Assembly: GCA_900766045.1 (NCBI GenBank)
Contig: CAAFTW010000055.1
Coordinates: forward strand, 85,941-149,940
Direction: 5' to 3'
Source of the DNA: Clostridia bacterium
Lineage (GTDB): Bacteria; Bacillota; Clostridia; Peptostreptococcales; Anaerovoracaceae
Length of the DNA stretch: 64,000 nucleotides
Shown: positions 50,444 to 59,325 of the stretch, piece after piece
Numbering within the stretch: the first letter of the stretch is position 1
Layout: the number at the start of each line of letters is the position of its first letter
Notes under the pieces: model-generated
Databases searched by the model: none
What the model was told of the DNA's origin: nothing
The model's input: the letters and a program-made list of their open reading frames with translations, nothing else
Translations under genes and position numbers: made by a program

Positions 50444-51775
50444 TTAATGGAAAAACAGCAGAATATCCAGCAGGAACACCGGAAGCAGGATGCCGCAGGA
50501 CCATTTCATGTAGCCGAAGAAGGACGGCATGCGGATACCGTTTTCATCGGACATGGACTTGACCATGAAGTTCGGGGCATTGCCGATGTAGGTGTTGGCG
50601 CCCATGAATACGGCTCCGCAGGAAATCGCTGCCAGCATGGTCTGCGGCACGGTGCCGAGCAGGGTGGTGATGCCGTGGGCGAATTGCAGAGATCCGGCGG
50701 TGGTCAGGAATACCATGTAGGTCGGTGTGTTATCCAGGAAGCTGGACAGAAGTCCGGTCAGCAGGAACATCTGATAGGGCTTGTCGATGTCCATCTGCGG
50801 GCCCAGGTGTTTCAGTACGATCAGCGCCGGCTGCATGGTGATGAAGATGCCGATGAACATGATCGCGACTTCCTGAATGGCGCCCCAGGTGAAGTGGTTG
50901 CGCTTGCGGACTCCGACCGGCGTGGTCTTGAAGGAGAGCCATGCGGCCAGCAGGATGATCAGAACTTCAACCAGGCTGCTGAACGGGAACATGAGGCCCT
51001 TTATGATCGGAATCCCCTTTCCCTTGAATGCAGGGGTGCCGGAGAGAATTCCGCTGAGCAGTACGGCAAAAATAATCATACCAAGGAAGATGACGTTATG
51101 TGCGCCCTCAACCTCCAGGGTTGTGTCCGGCTTGCTCAGATCCGGGCGGAAACCTTCTTCGATGTCTTTTCTGTAGGCTCTTTTGTCGATCTTATAGAAA
51201 ATAAACAGAAGAATGAAGGTGTTGGTCATCATGATCGGGAACAGGCGGAAGCTCCAGGCAAACGGAACACCCTGCATGAATCCCATCAGAAGCGGCGGGT
51301 CGCCGACCGGCGTGAGACATCCTCCGATGTTGGAAATCAGGAAGATGAAGAAGATCATGATATGATGCCGGCGGGAACGCCAGGAGTTCATCTGGATGAC
51401 CGGACGGATCATCAGCATACTGGATCCAGTTGTGCCGATAAAGCTGGAAAGCAGCGTTCCGATCAGAAGCAGAATGACATTTACCCGCGGTGAACCCGCG
51501 AGATCGCCCTCAAAGCGGATATTTCCGGCTACGCAGAACAGGCCGAACAGAAGAACGATAAAGGTCAGATAGTCATTAACGATTCCGTCTGCGGCAGTCT
51601 GAATACCTGAGAAAATTCCGTATTTTGCGGATAATAAAACAATAGTCAGGATTGCCCAGAATCCTGTGATAACTGGCATACGCTTCTCCCATACTGACGG
51701 AGCGAGTATCGGGAAGAGCGCAATGCAAAGCAGCATTCCGACGAATGGAATGCAGGTCCATAGCGGTTCTTGCAT
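50444..51775 (-). CDS. NhaD-type sodium:proton antiporter
   Basis: 443 residues with eleven to twelve helices. The paired re-entrant signature SNIGGCLTPVGDPPLLMG and the SSFLDNTPTYMVF block define the NhaD/ArsB-like ion-transporter group. It probably exports Na+. GGAGG stands 8 nt before the ATG at 51775; a longer reading to 51859 has no site. First gene of a pair with the cytidylate-kinase-like protein, which may regulate it; that link is only by context. Confidence 0.83.
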   Translation of the reverse strand: MQEPLWTCIPFVGMLLCIALFPILAPSVWEKRMPVITGFWAILTIVLLSAKYGIFSGIQTAADGIVNDYLTFIVLLFGLFCVAGNIRFEGDLAGSPRVNVILLLIGTLLSSFIGTTGSSMLMIRPVIQMNSWRSRRHHIMIFFIFLISNIGGCLTPVGDPPLLMGFMQGVPFAWSFRLFPIMMTNTFILLFIFYKIDKRAYRKDIEEGFRPDLSKPDTTLEVEGAHNVIFLGMIIFAVLLSGILSGTPAFKGKGIPIIKGLMFPFSSLVEVLIILLAAWLSFKTTPVGVRKRNHFTWGAIQEVAIMFIGIFITMQPALIVLKHLGPQMDIDKPYQMFLLTGLLSSFLDNTPTYMVFLTTAGSLQFAHGITTLLGTVPQTMLAAISCGAVFMGANTYIGNAPNFMVKSMSDENGIRMPSFFGYMKWSCGILLPVFLLDILLFFH

Positions 51776-52025
51776 GTAGAAATCCTCCAAAAGATGAGCA
51801 ACAATTAATTCTATTCCATAAAAACGGAAAAACGAAATAAAAAAGCGCAAAAAACACAAAAATACAGTCGCGGCTCTTTATTTATACATTTAGTATACCA
51901 TGAAACCGGCGGTATATGTGTGTATGAGCACAATTTTTACAAGAAAAATAGGCCACTGTGAACATAATATGTGTGGTGTATACTGTATTGCATCTATATC
52001 TGATACAGGGAAATAGTATTGCCTA
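51776..52025. other. Intergenic region between the antiporter gene and pheT
   Basis: Contains the leftward promoter of the antiporter gene in A+T-rich sequence. No gene or RNA is recognisable. Confidence 0.3.
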
Positions 52026-52070
52026 TAAAAAGGGCCGTGAAAGAAGATCGTTCACTCCTTTTCACAGCCC
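52026..52070 (-). terminator. Terminator of pheS-pheT
   Basis: Minus strand GGGCTGTGAAA pairs with TTTCACGGCCC, then TTTTTAT. Located 55 nt past the pheT stop. Confidence 0.8.
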
Positions 52071-52124
52071 CAAATAATCTTGTCAAGTTATGCGATATTT
52101 TTCCGGAGTCATCCGGCCATCATA

Positions 52125-54548
52125 CTACGCGTCACGCAGCTGGGCGCCGACTCTGTTTTCCAGCGTCTTTACGATCTTGTTCATCTGCTTGTCGATCTGC
52201 TTTGCCTTCATCGTGCCCTTGTCGGAGCCGATCTTTACGGTCAGCATGATGGACTTCTTTCCATCTGGAATTTGGCTTCCGCGGTACTCCTCGACGAACT
52301 TCACCTCTCTGGTGTGCTTTTCGATCGCTTTCTCGATCTCCTGCCAGGTGACTGCCTCGTCCACGATGATGGACAGATCCTTCTCAACCAGCGGGAATAC
52401 CGGCAGATGCTCGAACTCGTTGTCTCTGGACTTGTACGGTGTCAGCATATCCTCATCGAACTCGAACAGCGCGATCTGCGCGTGCTTGATGCCGGCCTCG
52501 GCCAGTGCGGATACGCGGACCAGAGCCAGCGTTCCGATGACTTCCTTTCCGGCCATGATGTTCAGCCAGACGTTATCGTCTGCCCATGCCGGACGCTCTG
52601 CCTGTTTCCAGGACAAAGGCTCAACCTGGCAAGTGCGCGCCAGATTTTCGATGACGCCCTTAGCCTGGAAGAACTGGGTCTTCGGGTCGTTTCCGACGAT
52701 CATTCCGGTGACATAGTGTTTCTGCAGCGGCAGAGTCTCATCTTCTGAGGACTCGTGGTATTCACCCGGCTGGAACACTTCCGCGGATTCGAATACACGG
52801 AAGGAATCGAAGTAGCGCAGGTTGGATACGGCAGTCTGCAGCATACCCGGTACCAGGGATGGACGCAAGTTGGCCTGCTCCGGTGACGGCGGTGTAGCCA
52901 GGCGGATTGTGGTGTCCAGATTGACACCGGCAGCCTTCATGTAGTGCTCATCAACCCATGGATAGGTGAATACTTCATAGAATCCGCAGCGGAAGGCGAG
53001 GTATTCGCGGACATGGCGGTCAATGCTTTCCTTCGGCTGATTTACAGCGTGCTCGAAGTTGACCGGCAGCGGTTTCGCGGAGAAACTCTCAAAGCTGTGG
53101 AGTCTTGCCATTTCGTCCAGGATATCATCCTTGATGGCGATGTCGCCGGTGGATCTCCAGGTCGGAGCCAGGCAGGTATAGGTTGTTCCGTCGAAGTCAA
53201 CGTCAAAGCCGAGACGGCCAAGGGTATCCTTGATATCCTCTTCACTGAACTCTTTTCCGAGACGAGTGTCCATGAACGCCTTGGTAATCTTTACCTCGGC
53301 GCGTTCCGTCTTTTTCGGATAATTCTCTCCGAAAGCCGTGAATTCAGCATTCGGGAAGAGCTGCTTGAACAGTGTCATTGCCTCTGCAAGACCCTGGTCT
53401 ACACGCTCGGTGTCCAGACCCTTCTCGTAACGGATGGAGGCGTCTGTCTTTTCGTCAAAACGCTTTCCGGTCTTTCTGATGGTCTGTGCGGAGAAGTCTG
53501 CAACCTCCAGGAGTACGCTTGTGGTATCTGGAAGGATGGAGTCTTTTCTGCCTCCGCGGATTCCGGCAAGGGCCATCGGCTCTTCTGCGTCACAGATGAC
53601 CAGATCGTAAGTGGTCAGATCCAGCTGGTTGTGGTCCAGAAGCTCAAGCTTCTCACCAGGAGCAGCGTTTCTGACGATGATCTTTTCCGTAACATGTGTG
53701 CGGTCAAATGCGTGTGTCGGCTGGCCGACGTCGAGCATGACGTAGTTGGTAATGTCGACGATGGCGTTGATGGAACGCAGGCCGGCCTTCATCAGAGCGG
53801 TCTTCATCCAGATCGGAGATTCTTGCTGCGCGTCTACGTTTTTGATTTCCAGAGCGGAGTAGCGCGGGCACTTGTCCGGAGCCTGAATCTCAATCGGGAA
53901 CTCAGGAAGTCCCTTTACTGCGTCGATTGTATCCGGCAGCGGCTTTAAGTCAACTTTATAGATTGCCGCAAGCTCTCTTGCGATTCCGTAGTGGCCCCAG
54001 AGGTCAGGACGGTTGGTCAGAGACTTGTTATCGATCTCGATGACGATATCATTCATGCCGATCAGATCAGCGATGTTCTGTCCCGGAGTTCCTTCACCCT
54101 GCAGGTCGACGATCGTCTCATCGCTTTCCGGCGGGAAGATATCTGCCAGATAAACTTCAGAAGCGTTGCAGATCATGCCGTAGGAATATTCTCCGCGGAG
54201 TTTTCCTTCTTTGATTACAACCGGCTCGCCCTCGCCGTGCCAGATGACTTCTGCTCCCGGACGGCAGACGACAACGTGCTCGCCGTCGTACAGGTTGGAG
54301 CCTCCGCAGACGATCTGTACCGGCTCTTCTTCGCCGATATCGGTGATGCAGATGCGAAGTTTGTCCGCGTTTGGATGCGGCTTTACTTCCAGAATTTTTC
54401 CGACGATGATGTCGTGGTATTTATCGGCAGGATTCTCATATCCTTCAACTTCTACCGTACGCATCGTCAAGTCGTAGATCAGCTGGTCGATGGACAGATC
54501 CTTCGGCAGATCCACGTATTTTTTAACCCAGTTTAATGAAACGTACAT
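52125..54548 (-). CDS. pheT: Phenylalanyl-tRNA synthetase beta subunit
   Basis: 807 residues, full length. It begins with the B1 domain and an EMAP-like tRNA-binding region (about 40-150: ILEVKPHPNADKLRICITDI). Then come B3/B4 editing (about 210-380), B5 and the catalytic-like core. It ends in an FDX-anticodon-binding domain (about 715-807). Works as an alpha2-beta2 tetramer with PheS. It starts 9 nt after pheS. Confidence 0.98.
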   Translation of the reverse strand: MYVSLNWVKKYVDLPKDLSIDQLIYDLTMRTVEVEGYENPADKYHDIIVGKILEVKPHPNADKLRICITDIGEEEPVQIVCGGSNLYDGEHVVVCRPGAEVIWHGEGEPVVIKEGKLRGEYSYGMICNASEVYLADIFPPESDETIVDLQGEGTPGQNIADLIGMNDIVIEIDNKSLTNRPDLWGHYGIARELAAIYKVDLKPLPDTIDAVKGLPEFPIEIQAPDKCPRYSALEIKNVDAQQESPIWMKTALMKAGLRSINAIVDITNYVMLDVGQPTHAFDRTHVTEKIIVRNAAPGEKLELLDHNQLDLTTYDLVICDAEEPMALAGIRGGRKDSILPDTTSVLLEVADFSAQTIRKTGKRFDEKTDASIRYEKGLDTERVDQGLAEAMTLFKQLFPNAEFTAFGENYPKKTERAEVKITKAFMDTRLGKEFSEEDIKDTLGRLGFDVDFDGTTYTCLAPTWRSTGDIAIKDDILDEMARLHSFESFSAKPLPVNFEHAVNQPKESIDRHVREYLAFRCGFYEVFTYPWVDEHYMKAAGVNLDTTIRLATPPSPEQANLRPSLVPGMLQTAVSNLRYFDSFRVFESAEVFQPGEYHESSEDETLPLQKHYVTGMIVGNDPKTQFFQAKGVIENLARTCQVEPLSWKQAERPAWADDNVWLNIMAGKEVIGTLALVRVSALAEAGIKHAQIALFEFDEDMLTPYKSRDNEFEHLPVFPLVEKDLSIIVDEAVTWQEIEKAIEKHTREVKFVEEYRGSQIPDGKKSIMLTVKIGSDKGTMKAKQIDKQMNKIVKTLENRVGAQLRDA

Positions 54549-54557
54549 GTCAACCTC

Positions 54558-55595
54558 CTACTTGAACTGCTTTAAGAATCTGAGATCCGCGCTGTGGAAA
54601 TAACGGACGTCGTCGACTCCGTAGCGCATCATGACCAGACGGTCCAGTCCGATGTTGGTGTAGAATCCGGACCACTCATCAGGATCCAGACCGGCAGAGC
54701 GCAGGACGTTCGGGTGGATGACGCCGCCCGGCATAACTTCGATCCATCCGGTGTTATGGCAGACACGGCAGCCTTTTCCGCCGCAGACCAGGCACTCCAT
54801 GTCGATCTCATAGCCCGGCTCTGTGAACGGGAAGAATCCTTCACGCATGCGGACATTGATCTTGCGGCCGAATACCTTGCTCAGAATGGCCTCGATCATG
54901 ACTTTTCCGGAGGAGAAGGACAGATCGTGGTCGACAACCAGAGCTTCATACTGGAAGAATGCTCTCTCGTGACGGGCATCTGTTGTCTCGTTTCTGTAAA
55001 CACGGCCCGGATAAACGAATCTTGCCGGGGCACCGTGCTTCAGCAGGTAGCGGACAGAAGCGCCGGTCAGGTGCGGACGCATGCAGAGACGGTCTGCGCC
55101 GGAGTTGTTTTCTGTTCCTTCGAGCCAATAAGTATCCATCGTCTCTCTTGCCGGATGGTCAGCGGCAAAGTTCAGATTATCGAAGGCATACTTTTCACTG
55201 GTAATATCATCTTCGCTGAAAACCTCAAATCCCATGGAAAGAAAGGCGTCGTTCAGGTCGTAGCACATCTGTGTAATTGGATGCAGGGCTCCCTGCTGCG
55301 GCATAATTCCAGGCAGGGTCAGGTCGATCGGCTCATCCAGAACGGATTCCGAGCTGAGCAGCTGATTTTCTCTTTCCTTCAGCTTGTCAGCGAAAAAGTT
55401 CTTAATCTCATTCGCTGTCTTTCCAACAGCCGGGCGATCCTTCGGATCCAGGGATCCAAGGGACTTCAGTATCTGTGTCAGCTGACCCTTCTTTCCCAGG
55501 AGTTCTTGTCTGACTTCCTGGAGTGCGTCGGAATCAGGAGCGTCTTTAATTCTGGACAGTCCGGCATTGCGGATTTCTTCCAAACGTTTCAGCAT
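54558..55595 (-). CDS. pheS: Phenylalanyl-tRNA synthetase alpha subunit
   Basis: 345 residues. Coiled-coil N-terminus (1-85), class II catalytic core with motif 2 RVYRNETTDARHERAFFQYE and motif 3 GLDRLVMMRYGV. First gene of pheS-pheT. No T-box leader is visible upstream. Confidence 0.98.
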   Translation of the reverse strand: MLKRLEEIRNAGLSRIKDAPDSDALQEVRQELLGKKGQLTQILKSLGSLDPKDRPAVGKTANEIKNFFADKLKERENQLLSSESVLDEPIDLTLPGIMPQQGALHPITQMCYDLNDAFLSMGFEVFSEDDITSEKYAFDNLNFAADHPARETMDTYWLEGTENNSGADRLCMRPHLTGASVRYLLKHGAPARFVYPGRVYRNETTDARHERAFFQYEALVVDHDLSFSSGKVMIEAILSKVFGRKINVRMREGFFPFTEPGYEIDMECLVCGGKGCRVCHNTGWIEVMPGGVIHPNVLRSAGLDPDEWSGFYTNIGLDRLVMMRYGVDDVRYFHSADLRFLKQFK

Positions 55596-55987
55596 GATTT
55601 TGGTACTCCTTAATATATTTTTTGTGTTAATTTTGTTAAATTAGCCTATTGTATAGACTAGACTACACTGTTTTTCGGCGGGATACAACCCACCAAAATA
55701 ATATTATAGCGGATTTTCTGCCGTTTTTCAGCATACTTTTACGGATTCCGGGTACAGATAAGAAGATTTCAGGGGAGAAGGCCTCTTGCGCGTCCGGCTT
55801 TTGTCCGCAGGGAGAGAAAGGCCGGGAATTGCTGGGGCTGAGCTTCCCGCAGTGCGGAATAATGCGGAATATGATAAAATAAATTGTCGGTGAAACCGTT
55901 ATTTTTAGCTAACGAACACATAAATAGAAAATAATATTATACAATAGAGTACTAGGATAATTTCTGGTTTAGGGAAAGAGTGAAAGT
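55596..55987. other. Divergent intergenic region, pheS and acyl-CoA synthetase
   Basis: A TATAAT on the minus strand near 55705 may serve pheS. The dispersed motif copy f lies at 55775-55808. I searched for T-box features (AGGGTGG or GGTACCGCG on the pheS strand) and saw none. No gene is supported. Confidence 0.4.
55775..55808 (-). repeat. Dispersed intergenic motif, copy f
   Basis: On the minus strand CGGACAAAAGCC, then GGACGCGCAAGAGG. Shares GGACAAAAG and ACGCGCAAG with copy d. Confidence 0.5.
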
Positions 55988-58900
55988 ATGGCAAAGCAAG
56001 AAATAGAGAAACCATTGTATGACGGACGTCAGATTACGGATCTGAAGGACATGATTACGAGCAGTGTGGAGCTGTTTCATGACCATGCCGCATATCTGGT
56101 AAAGGATAAGAAGCAGGGAAAGTTCGTGCCGATTACCTACGGTAAGGTCGGCGAGGACCGAATCGCTCTGGGCACCAGGATGCTGGAGCTCGGACTGAAG
56201 GGTGAGAAGGTCGCCGTGATCGGACCGACGAGCTACTACTGGCTGCTGACTTATTTTACGGTTGCAACTGGTGTCGGCGTCATCGTTCCGATGGATAAGA
56301 ATCTTCCGCAGGGTGAACTGCTGGGTCTGCTGGAGCGTTCCGGTGCAACGGCTATCGTATACGATGAAAAGTGCAGAAAGACGATCGAGCCGCTGATCAA
56401 CAGCGCGGAGACCAGTGAAAAGACGCAGATGAAGTATTTCATTTCCATGGACAGCGAGGAGCACGAGGGAAATGTTCTGTCGATGAAGCAGCTGATTTAT
56501 GAAGGAAAGCTGCTGGCGTCCGAGGGAAATCATGAATACCGTGACGCGGACGTCGACCCGGATGAGATGTCGACGCTGCTGTTCACTTCTGGAACGACCG
56601 GACTGGCAAAGGGCGTCATGCTGTCTCACAGAAATATCACATTTAATGTCTACGCAATGAGTAAATATTTCTGCATTCCGGACCCGGGCATCGTTCTGTC
56701 GATTCTGCCGGTGCATCACGTCTATGAAATGACCTGCGATATCTGCACCACCTTCTATCAGGGAAAGACAATCGCGATCTGCGAGGGACTGCGCTACATT
56801 CAGAAGGATATGCAGGAGGTACACGCCAACGTCATGCTGGGTGTTCCTCTGGTCTTTGAGAAGATGTACAAGGGCATGTTCAAGCAGGCAAAGAGGCGCG
56901 GAGAGGATGAGAAGCTCCGCCGCGCGATCGACTTGTCGAAGCGCCTGAAACTGTATAAGAACAAGCCGCTGATGAAGAGAATGTTCAAGGCGATTCATCA
57001 GTCCTTCGGCGGAGACATGAAGTACTTCATTGAGGGCGGCGCCGCTGCAGATCCGTTCGTGCAGGAAGAGTTCGAGGCCATGGGACTTCCGCTGATTCAA
57101 GGCTACGGAATGAGTGAGTGTTCCCCGATCCTGGCTCTGAACCCGATTAATAGAAGAAAGATCGGCGCTGCGGGACTTCCGCTGCCGGACACACAGATCC
57201 GCATCATCAATCAGGATGAGGACGGCATCGGCGAGGTTATCGTAAAGAGCCCGAGCGTCATGATGGGATATTTTGAAAATGAAGAGGCGAATAAAGAGGC
57301 CCTTCAGAATGGCTGGCTGCACACCGGCGACCTGGGCTATTTCGATGAAGACGGTTACCTCTTCCTGACCGGACGCAGCAAGACCGTCATCGTCACCAAG
57401 GGCGGAAAGAATATTTTCCCTGAAGAGGTTGAGAACGTTCTGCTGCAGAATGAACTCATCAAGGAAGTACTGGTACATGGCGTAAAGGACGAGCGTATCG
57501 GAAATGTCATGGTTACCGCGGACATTTTCCCGAACTATGAGCTTCTGAAGGAGACAAAGGGAGAAATGACCAAGAGTGAAATCTATCATTTCTACCGCGA
57601 TCTGGTCGACCAGATTAATGAAAGCATGCCTCCATATAAGCAGGTAAAGCGCATCAACATTCGTGAAACCGAGTTCGTCAAGACGACGACCGGAAAGATC
57701 AAGCGCTACGGAAACACAGTAAGCCAGGATGATCTGAAAGCCGCTTCTGAAGGAAAGGCGGATGATCACGAGATCAAGCTGATCGAAAAACATGAAATGA
57801 AGGATTTCATCAAGGAAATCCGCGGCATGACGGACCAGCACATCATGCATAAGGATCTGGAGCCGGTAACCGATATCAAGGACCTGATCCTGAGCTCCCT
57901 GGAGAAAAATGCAGACGCGCCGGCCTTCCTGCAGAGACTGGACGCAGATATGCCATATGAGGAAATTTCCTATCAGCGTGCTGTTTCCGATATGGAAGGA
58001 CTGGGAACCGCGCTGATCAACCGCAATCTGCAGGATGATAAAATCGCTGTATCCGGAAATAATACCTATCCGCTGCAGATCAGCCTTCTGACCGCGGCCT
58101 GCGGAGGCGGCGAGGCCGTAATGATCAATAAGCAGCTGGATCAGGAAGAAATCATCCGCCAGCTGAACAAGACCGGTGTAAAGACGGTGATCTTCGATGA
58201 GAAATATACAGAGCTCTTTACGGAAATTCTGGAGAGCGGAAAGACACAGCTGAAGACAATGATCCGCTTCGGTGCGGAAGACGCGGAGAAACAGGAGAAT
58301 GAGGAAAAGATCCTCTCCTGGTCTGCACTGATCAAGGAAGGAAAGAAGCAGGTTTCCCTGGGCGACCGTCAGTATCTGGACGCGCCGGTTCTGGGAAGCG
58401 ATCCGGCAGCGATCTTCTTTACGTCCGGAGCATCCGGCCACGCAAAGGCTGTAGAACTGACGCATCAGAATCTGATCCGCAATGTGATCGCACTTTCATC
58501 CCTGATCCGTTACGACGCTTCCGACCGCGTGATTTCTGTCATCGCGCCGAATAACGTATACCAGGCCGCTGCAGGCGTTCTGCTTCCGCTTTACCGGGGA
58601 GCTGCCGTCGTCAACTGCGGAGGATCCGACAGCCTGGAACAGGATCTGAGAGATTCCGCTTCCACGATTATGCTGCTGGAGCCGGTTATGATGAACGCGC
58701 TGTTCGATGAGATCTGGGATCACATCGAAGGAGGCGGCGGAGACCGTCGTCTGGATGCCCTCAGAAAGATCGGAAAGCTTCTTCCGTTTACGCAGAAATA
58801 CGTCCTCCGCCCGTACGAGTCCTACGTGCGCGAGAAATTCGGCGGAAAACTCCGCATGATGATTTCCGGAGGCAGCAAGCCGAGAGTGGAGGTAGAAGAA

Positions 58901-59317
58901 TTCTTCCGCGAGATGGGAATCAATGTTCTGCAGGCATATGGAATGACAGAATGCAGTTCTGCGGTCGCCGCGACACCGGATTCCGCTCATTCTGTTCCGG
59001 TTGAGTCCGTCGGACACATCCTTCCGGGTGTACGGGTTAAAGTCACCGGAAAGGGAAGCCGCGGAATCGGTGAACTCGCTGTCAAGGGAGCCAGTGTTGC
59101 GGACGGATATACGGATGATCCGGAAGAAACGGATGCTGCATTTAAGGATGGCTGGTTCTACACCGGTGATATGGGATACGTCGATGATGACAATTTTGTC
59201 TATATCGTCGGAAGAAAACAGACGCTGGAGCGTGAGGCAGAAATCGACCGTAAGGCCCGCCAGAACGCAAAAGACGCCATCAAGGCCGCCCGCGGCACGG
59301 TAAAAGAAGAAAAATAG
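55988..59317 (+). CDS. Double acyl-CoA synthetase (two AMP-binding modules)
   Basis: 1109 residues. Module 1 (about 1-600) is complete: TSGTTGLAKGVMLSHRN near 199, YGMSECSP, TGDLGYFDEDGYLFLTGR and the C-terminal TTTGKIKRYG with the catalytic Lys near 570. Module 2 (about 625-1109) keeps TSGASGHAKAVELTHQN near 811, YGMTECSS and YTGDMGYVDDDN, but ends in a charged helix before any C-terminal Lys motif. So only module 1 should form acyl-CoA, from long-chain fatty acids by likeness; module 2 may be regulatory or only adenylate. The racemase-like gene follows 8 nt later. Confidence 0.85.
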   Translation: MAKQEIEKPLYDGRQITDLKDMITSSVELFHDHAAYLVKDKKQGKFVPITYGKVGEDRIALGTRMLELGLKGEKVAVIGPTSYYWLLTYFTVATGVGVIVPMDKNLPQGELLGLLERSGATAIVYDEKCRKTIEPLINSAETSEKTQMKYFISMDSEEHEGNVLSMKQLIYEGKLLASEGNHEYRDADVDPDEMSTLLFTSGTTGLAKGVMLSHRNITFNVYAMSKYFCIPDPGIVLSILPVHHVYEMTCDICTTFYQGKTIAICEGLRYIQKDMQEVHANVMLGVPLVFEKMYKGMFKQAKRRGEDEKLRRAIDLSKRLKLYKNKPLMKRMFKAIHQSFGGDMKYFIEGGAAADPFVQEEFEAMGLPLIQGYGMSECSPILALNPINRRKIGAAGLPLPDTQIRIINQDEDGIGEVIVKSPSVMMGYFENEEANKEALQNGWLHTGDLGYFDEDGYLFLTGRSKTVIVTKGGKNIFPEEVENVLLQNELIKEVLVHGVKDERIGNVMVTADIFPNYELLKETKGEMTKSEIYHFYRDLVDQINESMPPYKQVKRINIRETEFVKTTTGKIKRYGNTVSQDDLKAASEGKADDHEIKLIEKHEMKDFIKEIRGMTDQHIMHKDLEPVTDIKDLILSSLEKNADAPAFLQRLDADMPYEEISYQRAVSDMEGLGTALINRNLQDDKIAVSGNNTYPLQISLLTAACGGGEAVMINKQLDQEEIIRQLNKTGVKTVIFDEKYTELFTEILESGKTQLKTMIRFGAEDAEKQENEEKILSWSALIKEGKKQVSLGDRQYLDAPVLGSDPAAIFFTSGASGHAKAVELTHQNLIRNVIALSSLIRYDASDRVISVIAPNNVYQAAAGVLLPLYRGAAVVNCGGSDSLEQDLRDSASTIMLLEPVMMNALFDEIWDHIEGGGGDRRLDALRKIGKLLPFTQKYVLRPYESYVREKFGGKLRMMISGGSKPRVEVEEFFREMGINVLQAYGMTECSSAVAATPDSAHSVPVESVGHILPGVRVKVTGKGSRGIGELAVKGASVADGYTDDPEETDAAFKDGWFYTGDMGYVDDDNFVYIVGRKQTLEREAEIDRKARQNAKDAIKAARGTVKEEK

Positions 59318-59325
59318 GAGGATTC

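Noticed and set aside
55596..55960. T-box leader before pheS
   Set aside because: No AGGGTGG/GGTACCGCG element or specifier-type stem on the pheS strand.
55952..58465. Very long open frame (837 codons) on the minus strand opposite the acyl-CoA synthetase gene
   Set aside because: It is the antisense shadow of a strongly conserved gene; composition is biased and it has no ribosome site or family motif.
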